DNA of 26,633 bases from a virus. Within the stretch, counting starts at the first letter, position 1. Each line of letters begins with the position of its first letter. The notes under the pieces were generated by a model. It was not told the DNA's origin. It searched no databases and saw only the letters and a program-made list of their open reading frames with translations. Position numbers and translations under genes: made by a program. The DNA lies in IMG/VR virus record IMGVR_UViG_3300046413_000604, positions 1 through 26,633 of that record; one strand, given 5' to 3'. This document shows positions 7,262 through 12,230 of this stretch, piece after piece.

Positions 7262-7979
7262 GTTCACTGAAGACGAGTTAAACTCTATCCAAGTTGGTGA
7301 GCAGATGGAAGCTGAACAGCAGCAAATGCTGGCTGGTAAGTTTCAGGATGCTGAACAGCTTGAGCAAGCCTACATCGAACTACAAAAGAAACTTGGTCAA
7401 CAGCCTGACGCTGAAGAACAAGTAGAAGAACAAGTAGAAGAGGAGTCACAAGAGATTGATGCTTCTTTACTTGATCGTCTATGGGAGGAGTCACAAGATG
7501 AATTCTCTCAAGAACTTATCGATGAGCTGAAGTCTAAGGATCCTATTGATATTGCTGAGATGTTCCTTGCTTATAAAGCCAATCAATCTGAAGGGACTGA
7601 AGCACAAGCACTATCTGATGGTGATATCGACGTCTTGTATAACGTAGTTGGTGGACAGGAAGAGTATACAAACATGCTCTCTTGGGCCTCGGATTCACTA
7701 AGTCAAGATGAGATTGATATGTATGACGGGGTGATGGCACAGGGTGATCCTGCCGCTTGCTTCTTTGCTGTACAAGCTTTGGCATTTAGATATGCAGAGC
7801 TTCAAGGCTGGGATAATGGCGACATGCTTACTGGCCGTGAGTCAGCGCGCACTGTCGATGCATTCCGTAGTCAAGCTGAGGTTGTTGAAGCAATGAATGA
7901 CCCAAGGTATGACCGTGATCCTGCATATCGTCAGGATGTATTTGAAAAACTTGAACGATCCAAACAACTAGTTTATTAA
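7221..7979 (+). CDS. Capsid assembly scaffolding protein, T7 gp9-like
   Basis: A 252-aa, strongly acidic, Gln/Glu-rich protein with no cysteine-rich or catalytic motif, in the exact T7 gp9 position between portal and capsid. The N-terminal third is a Glu/Gln coiled-coil-like stretch (EQMEAEQQQMLAGKFQDAEQLEQAY, residues ~27-51) including a short EEQVEEQVEEE run. The C-terminal part is helical and ends in a charged ERSKQLVY. Scaffolds line the inside of the procapsid and leave during DNA packaging. Here the assignment rests on position, composition and the NxxQxAYxELQ-like start seen in podoviral scaffolds. ATG 7221 overlaps the preceding small gene. Confidence 0.85.
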   Translation: MTTLTYNPNQDQPEFTEDELNSIQVGEQMEAEQQQMLAGKFQDAEQLEQAYIELQKKLGQQPDAEEQVEEQVEEESQEIDASLLDRLWEESQDEFSQELIDELKSKDPIDIAEMFLAYKANQSEGTEAQALSDGDIDVLYNVVGGQEEYTNMLSWASDSLSQDEIDMYDGVMAQGDPAACFFAVQALAFRYAELQGWDNGDMLTGRESARTVDAFRSQAEVVEAMNDPRYDRDPAYRQDVFEKLERSKQLVY

Positions 7980-7981
7980 TT

Positions 7982-8233
7982 ATGAATTACAACCCTGATG
8001 ATCCGCTAGCAAATATCGGCAGCAATAATCAAATGAAGGTTGGAGCAGGTGCTCCTAAAACACCAGCAAGTCCTAAAAAACCAGCCGATACTAACAAAAA
8101 GCGGAAAGGGTTTATGTCTGGTACTAAGTCTGAAAAGAAAGGTGACATGGAGTCTGTTGCCGGTGGCTTGAAGGGAGCACAGATGCTAATCAAAACCTTG
8201 TTTCCAACTGACGAGCCTATCCCTCGTCGCTAA
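7982..8233 (+). CDS. Small Lys/Pro-rich protein of unknown function, 83 aa
   Basis: An 83-aa, very basic protein two bases after the scaffold stop. The middle is Lys/Pro/Thr-rich and looks disordered (APKTPASPKKPADTNKKRK), followed by a Gly-containing helix (MESVAGGLKGAQMLIKTLF) and a short tail DEPIPRR. It could be a small virion or DNA-binding protein by composition and position, but I recognise no family. After it come 38 A+T-rich bases before the next gene, which mark the entry into the cargo region. Confidence 0.65.
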   Translation: MNYNPDDPLANIGSNNQMKVGAGAPKTPASPKKPADTNKKRKGFMSGTKSEKKGDMESVAGGLKGAQMLIKTLFPTDEPIPRR

Positions 8234-8271
8234 TTAATTATTTACATTCTAAACATACTTACTTTTTAATA

Positions 8272-8610
8272 ATGAAAATTCTTGCTATCCTCCCTGCAGC
8301 ATTGTTTGCTGCTGCTCCAGCATTGGCTGGACCCTACGCCAATGTGGAAACCAATTCTGGATATTCGGGCTCGGATTTCACTGGATCCGCGACAGATATT
8401 CACGTAGGATTTGAAGGTGCTAACTGGTATGTCCAGGCTGGACCTGCTCTACTTGCACCTGATGATGCTGATGGAGAGGTAGAACTCTCAGGAAAAGCAG
8501 GTGGTTCTTATGGAATCAATGATGCGCTTTCTGTATATGGAGAGGTGTCATTTCTAACTGGTGATACTACTAGCTACGGAACTAAAGCAGGGCTTAAGTA
8601 CAATTTTTAA
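8272..8610 (+). CDS. Exported small outer-membrane beta-barrel-like protein, 112 aa
   Basis: A 112-aa protein with a clear Sec signal peptide, MKILAILPAALFAAAPALA, ending in an A-L-A cleavage site before GPYANVE. The mature ~93 residues alternate polar and hydrophobic positions (TDIHVGFEGANWYVQAGPAL, GSYGINDALSVYGEVSFL) and end in an aromatic residue, YGTKAGLKYNF. This resembles a strand-rich porin-like or opacity-type protein, with a C-terminal Phe as in outer-membrane barrel proteins. A typical barrel needs eight strands, and this is near the lower limit. It sits directly before hli, whose ATG overlaps its stop. No structural role in the virion is expected of an exported protein. Host-envelope alteration during infection is an inference. 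Confidence 0.7.
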   Translation: MKILAILPAALFAAAPALAGPYANVETNSGYSGSDFTGSATDIHVGFEGANWYVQAGPALLAPDDADGEVELSGKAGGSYGINDALSVYGEVSFLTGDTTSYGTKAGLKYNF

Positions 8611-8780
8611 TGAACGATACACAGATCTGGCCTACTGAACCTCGCATGTATATGGAACAAATTACAGTGACACATAATGAAAAAGCTGAAAAACTTAATG
8701 GACGCTTGGCTATGCTTGGTGTGGTCGCCGCACTGGGTGCGTATGCCATTACCGGCCAGCTCATTCCTGGGATCTGGTAA
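8610..8780 (+). CDS. hli: High-light-inducible protein (Hli), single-helix chlorophyll-binding stress protein
   Basis: A 56-aa high-light-inducible protein. Residues 25-56 carry the conserved transmembrane chlorophyll-binding helix AEKLNGRLAMLGVVAALGAY, with the E-x2-N-G-R-x-A-M-x-G motif (E27, N30, G31, R32, A34, M35, G37), then AITGQLIPGIW. Hli proteins sit in thylakoids, bind chlorophyll and carotenoid, and help protect or assemble photosystem II. Phage copies are thought to keep photosynthesis going during infection alongside phage D1. Its ATG overlaps the TAA of the barrel-like gene and its TAA overlaps the next ATG (both TAATG), so the three genes are coupled. It is too short to be found by a length cut-off of 60 codons. 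Confidence 0.92.
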   Translation: MNDTQIWPTEPRMYMEQITVTHNEKAEKLNGRLAMLGVVAALGAYAITGQLIPGIW

Positions 8781-8896
8781 TGCACCAAAAGAAAAAAACT
8801 TCAAAAATTAAAGGTGCTGATGGTAAAGCTTGCTGGAAAGGTTACTCCTATGCGGGTACTAAAAACGGCAAGGACAAATGCGTTAAATCTAAATAG
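8780..8896 (+). CDS. Two-cysteine basic peptide, 38 aa
   Basis: A 38-codon gene starting in the TAATG overlap with hli. It is very Lys-rich, with the motif KACWKGYSYAGTKNGKDKC (C18 and C34). This pattern, Cys-Trp-Lys-Gly-Tyr followed by an AGTKNGKDxC, looks like the small conserved peptides I associate with marine phages, but I cannot name a family or function. A single disulfide or a metal site shared with a partner is possible. Overlap on the 5' side and the intact short frame support translation. Downstream lies the 105-base leader of psbA, which holds a stable hairpin. Confidence 0.65.
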   Translation: MHQKKKTSKIKGADGKACWKGYSYAGTKNGKDKCVKSK

Positions 8897-8909
8897 CTAA
8901 ATAGAATAA

Positions 8910-8933
8910 GGGAGGTGCAATTCCTCCCCTAGC
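8910..8933 (+). repeat. Hairpin repeat, copy 1 (upstream of psbA)
   Basis: Stem GGGAGG (8910-8915) pairs perfectly with CCTCCC (8923-8928) around a 7-base loop TGCAATT. CTAGC follows. An outer 5-bp helix AGCTA (8895-8899) with TAGCT (8930-8934) could extend it. The 24 bases 8910-8933 match 10479-10502 at 22 positions. There is no U-tract, so it is not a standard terminator. It begins 92 bases upstream of the psbA start codon, in the only intergenic gap of this cargo block besides 10279-10620. It could be an RNA processing or stability element, part of a phage promoter, or a relative of the PhotoRC RNA motifs known upstream of psbA. I cannot tell which. Confidence 0.7.
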
Positions 8934-9001
8934 TCTAGACAGCCAAGTCTTAAAAATGGTCTTACTTAATTATACATACCCAACCATGAACTATTACTTA
9001 A

Positions 9002-10060
9002 ATGATCGCTGTACTCGCAAGACCACAACAAAAAAATAATTGGCAGATTTTCTGCGACTGGGTGACGTCCACCAATAACCGTCTCTATGTCGGCTGGTTT
9101 GGAATCTTGATGATTCCTACTTTACTAGCCGCAACCATTTGTTTCATCATCGCATTCGTAGGAGCCCCACCAGTTGACATCGACGGGATACGTGAACCAG
9201 TTGCTGGATCGCTCCTTTACGGAAATAACATTATATCGGGAGCAGTTGTCCCGTCTAGCAATGCTATCGGACTCCACTTCTATCCCATCTGGGAAGCAGC
9301 AACCCTCGACGAATGGCTCTACAACGGAGGACCATTCCAACTCGTTGTCTTCCACTTTCTTATCGGTATCTACTCTTACCTGGGACGCGAATGGGAACTT
9401 AGCTACCGGCTAGGTATGCGTCCCTGGATCTTCGTTGCTTACTCAGCTCCGGTAGCTGCAGCAACAGCTGTCTTCTTGGTATACCCCTTTGGACAAGGTT
9501 CATTCTCAGATGCAATGCCACTTGGAATCTCTGGAACATTTAATTACATGTTTGTATTCCAGGCTGAGCATAATATTCTGATGCATCCTTTTCATATGCT
9601 TGGTGTTGCCGGTGTATTTGGCGGAAGCCTTTTCTCGGCAATGCACGGATCTCTTGTCACTAGCTCCTTGGTTAGAGAGACTACTGAAACTGTCTCCCAG
9701 AACCAAGGTTATAAGTTTGGACAAGAAGAAGAAACGTACAACATCGTAGCCGCCCATGGTTACTTTGGTCGATTGATCTTTCAATATGCATCGTTTAATA
9801 ACTCGCGTTCGCTTCACTTTTTCCTGGCTGCTTGGCCTGTGGTTGGGATTTGGTTTACTAGCCTTGGTGTTAGCACTATGGCTTTCAACCTTAACGGATT
9901 CAACTTTAATCAATCCATTGTCGATTCTCGGGATCATGTCATTCCTACTTGGTCTGATGTTCTCAATCGAGCAGGACTTGGAATGGAAGTAATGCATGAG
10001 CGTAATGCTCATAACTTTCCACTTGATTTGGCTACTTACAAAACTCCTACTATCGGATAA
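9002..10060 (+). CDS. psbA: Photosystem II D1 protein (PsbA), phage-encoded
   Basis: Full-length 352-aa D1, the fast-turning-over reaction-centre core protein. Its expression by the phage sustains photosystem II electron flow when host synthesis stops. Standard numbering holds throughout: Y161 (TyrZ), D170, E189, H190, H198, H215, H272, H332, E333, H337, D342 and A344 (mature C-terminus) are all present, so the Mn-cluster, quinone and chlorophyll ligands are intact. Residue 130 is Glu, the high-light D1:2 type. Only eight residues (TYKTPTIG) follow A344 as the CtpA-cleaved extension. The first 12 residues differ from host D1, and 231-235 reads VSQNQ where hosts usually have ESQNY. ATG 9002 directly follows a TAA with no Shine-Dalgarno. 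It lies between scaffold and capsid, as in known cyanopodoviruses. Confidence 0.98.
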   Translation: MIAVLARPQQKNNWQIFCDWVTSTNNRLYVGWFGILMIPTLLAATICFIIAFVGAPPVDIDGIREPVAGSLLYGNNIISGAVVPSSNAIGLHFYPIWEAATLDEWLYNGGPFQLVVFHFLIGIYSYLGREWELSYRLGMRPWIFVAYSAPVAAATAVFLVYPFGQGSFSDAMPLGISGTFNYMFVFQAEHNILMHPFHMLGVAGVFGGSLFSAMHGSLVTSSLVRETTETVSQNQGYKFGQEEETYNIVAAHGYFGRLIFQYASFNNSRSLHFFLAAWPVVGIWFTSLGVSTMAFNLNGFNFNQSIVDSRDHVIPTWSDVLNRAGLGMEVMHERNAHNFPLDLATYKTPTIG

Positions 10061-10065
10061 TTATT

Positions 10066-10278
10066 ATGGGACTTGCTTACAATCCTAAGAACCGTGCTAA
10101 TGATTTTCAAGTCCAGTATGTTGTAAAAACAACTGGCGACCAATGGTTCAATGTAACCACTGGTTATGGTGATAACGCCAACTCTGGTACATCTGCACAG
10201 CGTGTCGTTCAGAACGATATCCTTGCTGGTGATACTGCAGATGGAACACCTGCTGCTGCTGAACTAGTAGCTAGCTAA
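10066..10278 (+). CDS. Small protein of unknown function after psbA, 70 aa
   Basis: A 70-aa product, MGLAYNPKNRANDFQVQYVVK..., with an Asn/Gly/Thr-rich middle (WFNVTTGYGDNANSGTSAQRVVQNDILAG) and an Ala-rich end. It lacks a signal peptide, transmembrane helix or known motif. Its composition resembles the two small genes after the capsid gene (Gly/Ala/Thr/Asn-rich), so a minor structural or capsid-associated protein is possible, but that is a guess. It starts five bases after the psbA stop and ends nine bases before the riboswitch-like leader. It is therefore the last gene before the long regulatory stretch. Confidence 0.65.
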   Translation: MGLAYNPKNRANDFQVQYVVKTTGDQWFNVTTGYGDNANSGTSAQRVVQNDILAGDTADGTPAAAELVAS

Positions 10279-10286
10279 TTTAAAAA

Positions 10287-10342
10287 GTCCGTTCATCCCG
10301 CAAGGGACGCATGACATGAGGTGACATGGAACGGGGTCCCTC
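10287..10342 (+). promoter_or_regulatory. Candidate glutamine riboswitch (Downstream-peptide/glnA-type RNA)
   Basis: The leader folds by eye into a packed three-way junction. P1 is CCGTTC 10289-10294 with GAACGG 10329-10334. P2 is TCCC 10296-10299 with GGGA 10304-10307, closed by a GCAA tetraloop. P3 is CATG 10310-10313 with CATG 10325-10328. The junction has only A10295 and CG 10308-10309 unpaired. The landmarks CGTTCA-TCC ... GGGACG ... GGAACG are those I know from the glnA and Downstream-peptide glutamine aptamers, which also occur in cyanophages upstream of short genes, exactly as here. CCTC 10339-10342, just after P1, can pair with GAGG 10354-10357 of the Shine-Dalgarno. GTCCC 10336-10340 can instead pair with GGGAC 10304-10308 of P2. 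A translational switch is a reasonable inference. Confidence 0.75.
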
Positions 10343-10362
10343 AATTCTCTATGGAGGATACT

Positions 10363-10464
10363 ATGCCAAACGTTGAAGTTCGTCAGCGTGTGCGTGAACA
10401 AGCCCAAGCTCTAAAAGAGCAGAAGCTTGTCTATCGCGGGGTGGCTTACCTTAAAAGCCGCTAA
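10363..10464 (+). CDS. 33-aa DUF4278 / PirA-like peptide under riboswitch control
   Basis: A 33-codon gene with the best ribosome binding site in this region, GGAGG 10353-10357, five bases before ATG 10363. The first 20 residues are a charged helix rich in Arg, Glu and Gln (NVEVRQRVREQAQALKEQ). The end is KLVYRGVAYLKSR, with the YRGV-x-Y signature (residues 24-29) of DUF4278. That family includes PirA, the small Synechocystis protein that binds PII and modulates arginine synthesis, and whose gene is also preceded by a glutamine riboswitch. The candidate aptamer directly upstream makes the same pairing here. A role in nitrogen or glutamine signalling during infection is inferred, not shown. 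It is shorter than cellular members, so it may keep only the motif. Confidence 0.75.
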   Translation: MPNVEVRQRVREQAQALKEQKLVYRGVAYLKSR

Positions 10465-10478
10465 GTAGTTCTGTCATT

Positions 10479-10502
10479 GGGAGGTGCAAATCCTCCCTTA
10501 GC
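10479..10502 (+). repeat. Hairpin repeat, copy 2 (upstream of capsid gene)
   Basis: Second copy of the element at 8910-8933. Stem GGGAGG 10479-10484 pairs with CCTCCC 10492-10497 around the loop TGCAAAT, followed by TTAGC. It differs from copy 1 at two of 24 bases, one in the loop and one just after the stem, and the stem is unchanged. ATTG 10476-10479 and CAAT 10502-10505 could extend it slightly, at the cost of the first stem G. It starts 15 bases after the stop of the 33-aa gene and 142 bases before the capsid ATG. There is no U-tract. Confidence 0.7.
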
Positions 10503-10516
10503 AATTGGCTTTGGCC

Positions 10517-10531
10517 CTCTACGGAGGATAC
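10517..10531 (+). repeat. Decayed copy of the small-gene ribosome-binding leader
   Basis: CTCTACGGAGGATAC repeats 10347-10361 (CTCTATGGAGGATAC) at 14 of 15 positions. In the first copy this segment carries the Shine-Dalgarno of the 33-aa gene and is followed by TATGCC with the start codon. Here it is followed by CCTTAGCC and the ATG is lost. No aptamer-like three-way junction precedes this copy. It is probably the remnant of a duplicated leader-plus-peptide unit. Confidence 0.5.
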
Positions 10532-10537
10532 CCTTAG

Positions 10538-10549
10538 CCGTCTAGACGG
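10538..10549 (+). other. Perfect 12-bp palindrome
   Basis: CCGTCTAGACGG is a perfect inverted repeat, flanked by CCC at 10531-10533 and GGG at 10551-10553. As RNA it could form a short hairpin with a CTAG loop. As DNA it could be a site for a dimeric protein. It lies 72 bases upstream of the capsid start codon. Function is unknown. Confidence 0.5.
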
Positions 10550-10576
10550 TGGGATAGACCACACATAATTGAATAT

Positions 10577-10590
10577 CTTTGACGTCAAAG
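10577..10590 (+). other. Perfect 14-bp palindrome
   Basis: CTTTGACGTCAAAG is a perfect inverted repeat 31 bases before the capsid ATG. Its last four bases are also the start of the 5' arm of the next hairpin (10587-10593), so as RNA the two hairpins cannot form together. As DNA it looks like an operator for a dimeric protein. No regulator is visible in the window. Confidence 0.55.
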
Positions 10591-10615
10591 AGGAAGTAAA
10601 CTACACCTCTTTTTT
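10587..10615 (+). terminator. Terminator-like hairpin directly upstream of the capsid gene
   Basis: AAAGAGG 10587-10593 pairs with CCTCTTT 10606-10612 (7 bp, 12-base loop), and the T-run reaches 10615. This has the form of a Rho-independent terminator and would end the psbA/small-gene transcript only a few bases before the capsid ATG at 10621. The stem is A/T-rich and the loop is large, so it may be weak. It could instead act as an attenuator, together with the overlapping palindrome 10577-10590, or as an RNA processing site. It leaves the capsid gene without a Shine-Dalgarno. Confidence 0.5.
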
Positions 10616-10620
10616 ATATA

Positions 10621-11673
10621 ATGGCTAACGCTACTATTACTCCAATTGGTTCGCTAAACTCGAACCCCTCTTCTATCGCCCTGAGTCAGGGTTATAACGA
10701 TGGAAGCACTACGGGCAAGTACGCCACTTATCTGAAACTATTTTCAGGTGAGATGTTTAAAGCGTACGAGTCCAGCTGTATCGCAAAAGGAACTGTACAG
10801 AACCGTACTCTTAAGAACGGTAAGTCGATGCAGTTCATCTTCACTGGCCGTATGACGGCCGATTACCATGTACCTGGGACACCGATCCTTGGTAGTGGTG
10901 ATCCTCCAGTAGCAGAGAAGACAATCATCATGGATGACCTGCTGATTAGTTCAGCATTTGTCTATGATCTCGATGAGACTCTTGCACACTATTCACTTAG
11001 GAGCGAGATAAGTAAAAAAATCGGCCATGCTCTTGCCGAGGCTTACGATAAAAAAGTCTTCCGTAAAATTGCACTTGCTGCACGTGAAGCACATCCTGTA
11101 ACTGCTGCTCCTGGCCCTGAGCCCGGTGGTTCTATCATCAATCTTGGTGCTAACAACCAGTACAATGCTCAATCCTTAGTTGACGCATTTTTTGAAGCTG
11201 CGAGTATTTTAGATGAGAAGAATATTCCTCGTGATGGACGTACTGCTGTACTTTCTCCACGACAGTATTATGCACTTGTCTCACAGGTTGACAGCAACAT
11301 CCTGAACCGTGACTTTGGCAACAGCCAAGGTAACTTGAACTCAGGTGATGGCCTGTATGAGATCGCTGGTATTTCTATCAAGCGTTCTAACAACCTCCCA
11401 TTCATGGTTACGGGTGCAGGTACTGGCGGTTCAGCCGGTCACATCACTCGCGTTGATGGTGAGAACAATGACTACTCCGGTGACTTCCGTACTTCCTGTG
11501 GACTTATCTACATGAAGGATGCTGCTGGTGTTGTCGAGGGAATCGGCCCTAGTGTCCAGACTACTGGTTCGGACGTGAAGGCGATGTACCAAGGAGACGT
11601 AATCGTCGGGCGACTTGCTATGGGCGTGGGAACTCTGAACCCCGCTTGTGCAATTGAGCTTCGCGCTGCTTGA
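10621..11673 (+). CDS. Major capsid protein, T7 gp10-like
   Basis: A 350-aa HK97-fold major capsid protein, very close in length to T7 gp10A (345 aa) and in its position. Typical podoviral stretches are visible: LKLFSGEMFKAYESSCIAKGTVQNRTLKNGKSMQF near residue 40, the E-loop-like GRMTADYHVPGTPILG, IIMDDLLISSAFVYDLDETLAHYSLRSEISKKIG, and AVLSPRQYYALVSQVDSNILNRDFG. No gp10B-type frameshift extension is apparent, because the frame ends cleanly at TGA 11671-11673. It starts at ATG 10621 directly after a T/A-rich run with no Shine-Dalgarno, so initiation or transcript processing is unusual for such a highly expressed gene. The codon use is optimised-looking, rich in C-ending codons such as AAC and TAC. 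Confidence 0.96.
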   Translation: MANATITPIGSLNSNPSSIALSQGYNDGSTTGKYATYLKLFSGEMFKAYESSCIAKGTVQNRTLKNGKSMQFIFTGRMTADYHVPGTPILGSGDPPVAEKTIIMDDLLISSAFVYDLDETLAHYSLRSEISKKIGHALAEAYDKKVFRKIALAAREAHPVTAAPGPEPGGSIINLGANNQYNAQSLVDAFFEAASILDEKNIPRDGRTAVLSPRQYYALVSQVDSNILNRDFGNSQGNLNSGDGLYEIAGISIKRSNNLPFMVTGAGTGGSAGHITRVDGENNDYSGDFRTSCGLIYMKDAAGVVEGIGPSVQTTGSDVKAMYQGDVIVGRLAMGVGTLNPACAIELRAA

Positions 11674-11687
11674 TAGGGGGACTACTA

Positions 11688-11879
11688 ATGTCTCTCATTC
11701 CTGGTGTACAACGCAAGGATACTTGCACAAACAACATGGGTGCTGTTGGTTCAGTAACCATGAACCCTGCTACTCCTCAAGAGTACGGTCGCCTATCTGG
11801 CACTGCTGCTAATGGCAGTAATTCGACTGTTGCTTGTTGGGGTGGTGCAGGAGCTAACGATACTGATACTGAGGCTTAA
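11688..11879 (+). CDS. Small probable structural protein after capsid, 63 aa
   Basis: A 63-aa product, MSLIPGVQRKDTCTNN..., rich in Gly, Ala, Asn and Thr, with two Cys (C13, C52) and no recognised motif. I chose ATG 11688, with AGGGGG at 11675-11680 as ribosome binding site. An earlier in-frame ATG at 11670 lies inside the capsid gene. It stands between capsid and the terminator, where many podoviruses carry small head-decoration or minor head proteins. That role is inferred from position and composition only. Confidence 0.65.
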   Translation: MSLIPGVQRKDTCTNNMGAVGSVTMNPATPQEYGRLSGTAANGSNSTVACWGGAGANDTDTEA

Positions 11880-11884
11880 ATTAA

Positions 11885-12190
11885 ATGGCTAATCCAACTG
11901 TTGCAGCTGGTGGCGGTGGTGTCTCTGGACCTACTGCTGCTCAAATTGCTGCAGGAGCAAAGCTCCCTTATGCAGCTGTAACTGGTACTTTGGCTGCGAA
12001 CAATCGTTACGCTACAAAGACCACTTCTATTCGTCACTCTGTGGCTAAGACCAAGAAAGGTTTCGGTTCTGCCGTTGCTGCTTCTGAAGTCTATTCGGAG
12101 ACCATGTGTCTTCGTAATGCTTATGCGCTGACTGAGATTGACTCACCAGCTATTAAGGAAGCAGCTGACGACGCAACTCGCACTGCTTGA
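11885..12190 (+). CDS. Small probable structural protein, 101 aa
   Basis: A 101-aa product, MANPTVAAGGGGVSGPTAAQIAAGAK..., with a Gly/Ala-rich flexible N-terminus, a basic middle (NRYATKTTSIRHSVAKTKKGFG) and a helical acidic C-terminus ending in DSPAIKEAADDATRTA. I recognise no family. It begins five bases after the preceding small gene and ends five bases before the strong terminator, so it is the last gene of the capsid transcription unit. Like its neighbour it may decorate the head, but that is inference. Confidence 0.7.
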   Translation: MANPTVAAGGGGVSGPTAAQIAAGAKLPYAAVTGTLAANNRYATKTTSIRHSVAKTKKGFGSAVAASEVYSETMCLRNAYALTEIDSPAIKEAADDATRTA

Positions 12191-12195
12191 TCATG

Positions 12196-12219
12196 GGGAC
12201 CTTCGGGTCCCTTTTTTTT
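12196..12219 (+). terminator. Rho-independent terminator with UUCG tetraloop
   Basis: GGGACC 12196-12201 pairs perfectly with GGTCCC 12206-12211 around a TTCG tetraloop, followed by eight T (12212-12219). This is the clearest terminator in the window. It lies after the capsid unit and before tail tube A, the same place as the T7 late terminator T-phi after gene 10. It would allow high capsid expression with reduced read-through to the tail genes. Confidence 0.93.
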
Positions 12220-12230
12220 ATTTATAAGTT

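Noticed and set aside
8241-8270. TTTACA and TTTAAT with an 18-base spacer resembling a sigma-70 promoter before the barrel-like gene
   Set aside because: The start point would fall inside the gene after its ATG, and such hexamers are common in A+T-rich gaps.
8948-8976. TATACA at 8971-8976 as a -10 box for psbA
   Set aside because: The hexamer 17 bases upstream (TCTTAA) is a poor -35 match, so no promoter is claimed.
9506-10012. 168-codon open frame on the minus strand within psbA
   Set aside because: Antisense shadow of a strongly conserved gene. No ribosome binding site and no recognisable product. The same applies to the minus-strand frames at 4608-5066 and 3331-3663.
10326-10376. 16-codon ORF MERGPSILYGGYYAKR with GAGG four bases before its ATG
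   Set aside because: Its first codons are the 3' strands of aptamer helices P3 and P1, and it runs out of frame through the start of the 33-aa gene. The RNA structure explains the bases better, though a leader peptide is not excluded.
10476-10490. ATTGGG resembling the start of the Syn5 phage RNA polymerase promoter
   Set aside because: Only the first six bases agree. The rest does not, and copy 1 of the repeat lacks the ATT.
10479-10502. T-arm-like shape (stem with 7-base loop TGCAAAT) suggesting a tRNA 3' half
   Set aside because: Loop position 55 is G instead of T, there is no matching acceptor stem, D-arm or anticodon arm on either side, and both copies are alike only over 24 bases.
10617-10622. 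TATAAT overlapping the capsid start codon
   Set aside because: A -10 box here would start RNA inside the coding sequence. It is the chance product of the T/A run plus ATG.
10621-11690. A T7 gp10B-like programmed frameshift at the end of the capsid gene
   Set aside because: The capsid frame ends at TGA with no slippery run near the stop, and the downstream 63-aa gene has its own Shine-Dalgarno and ATG.
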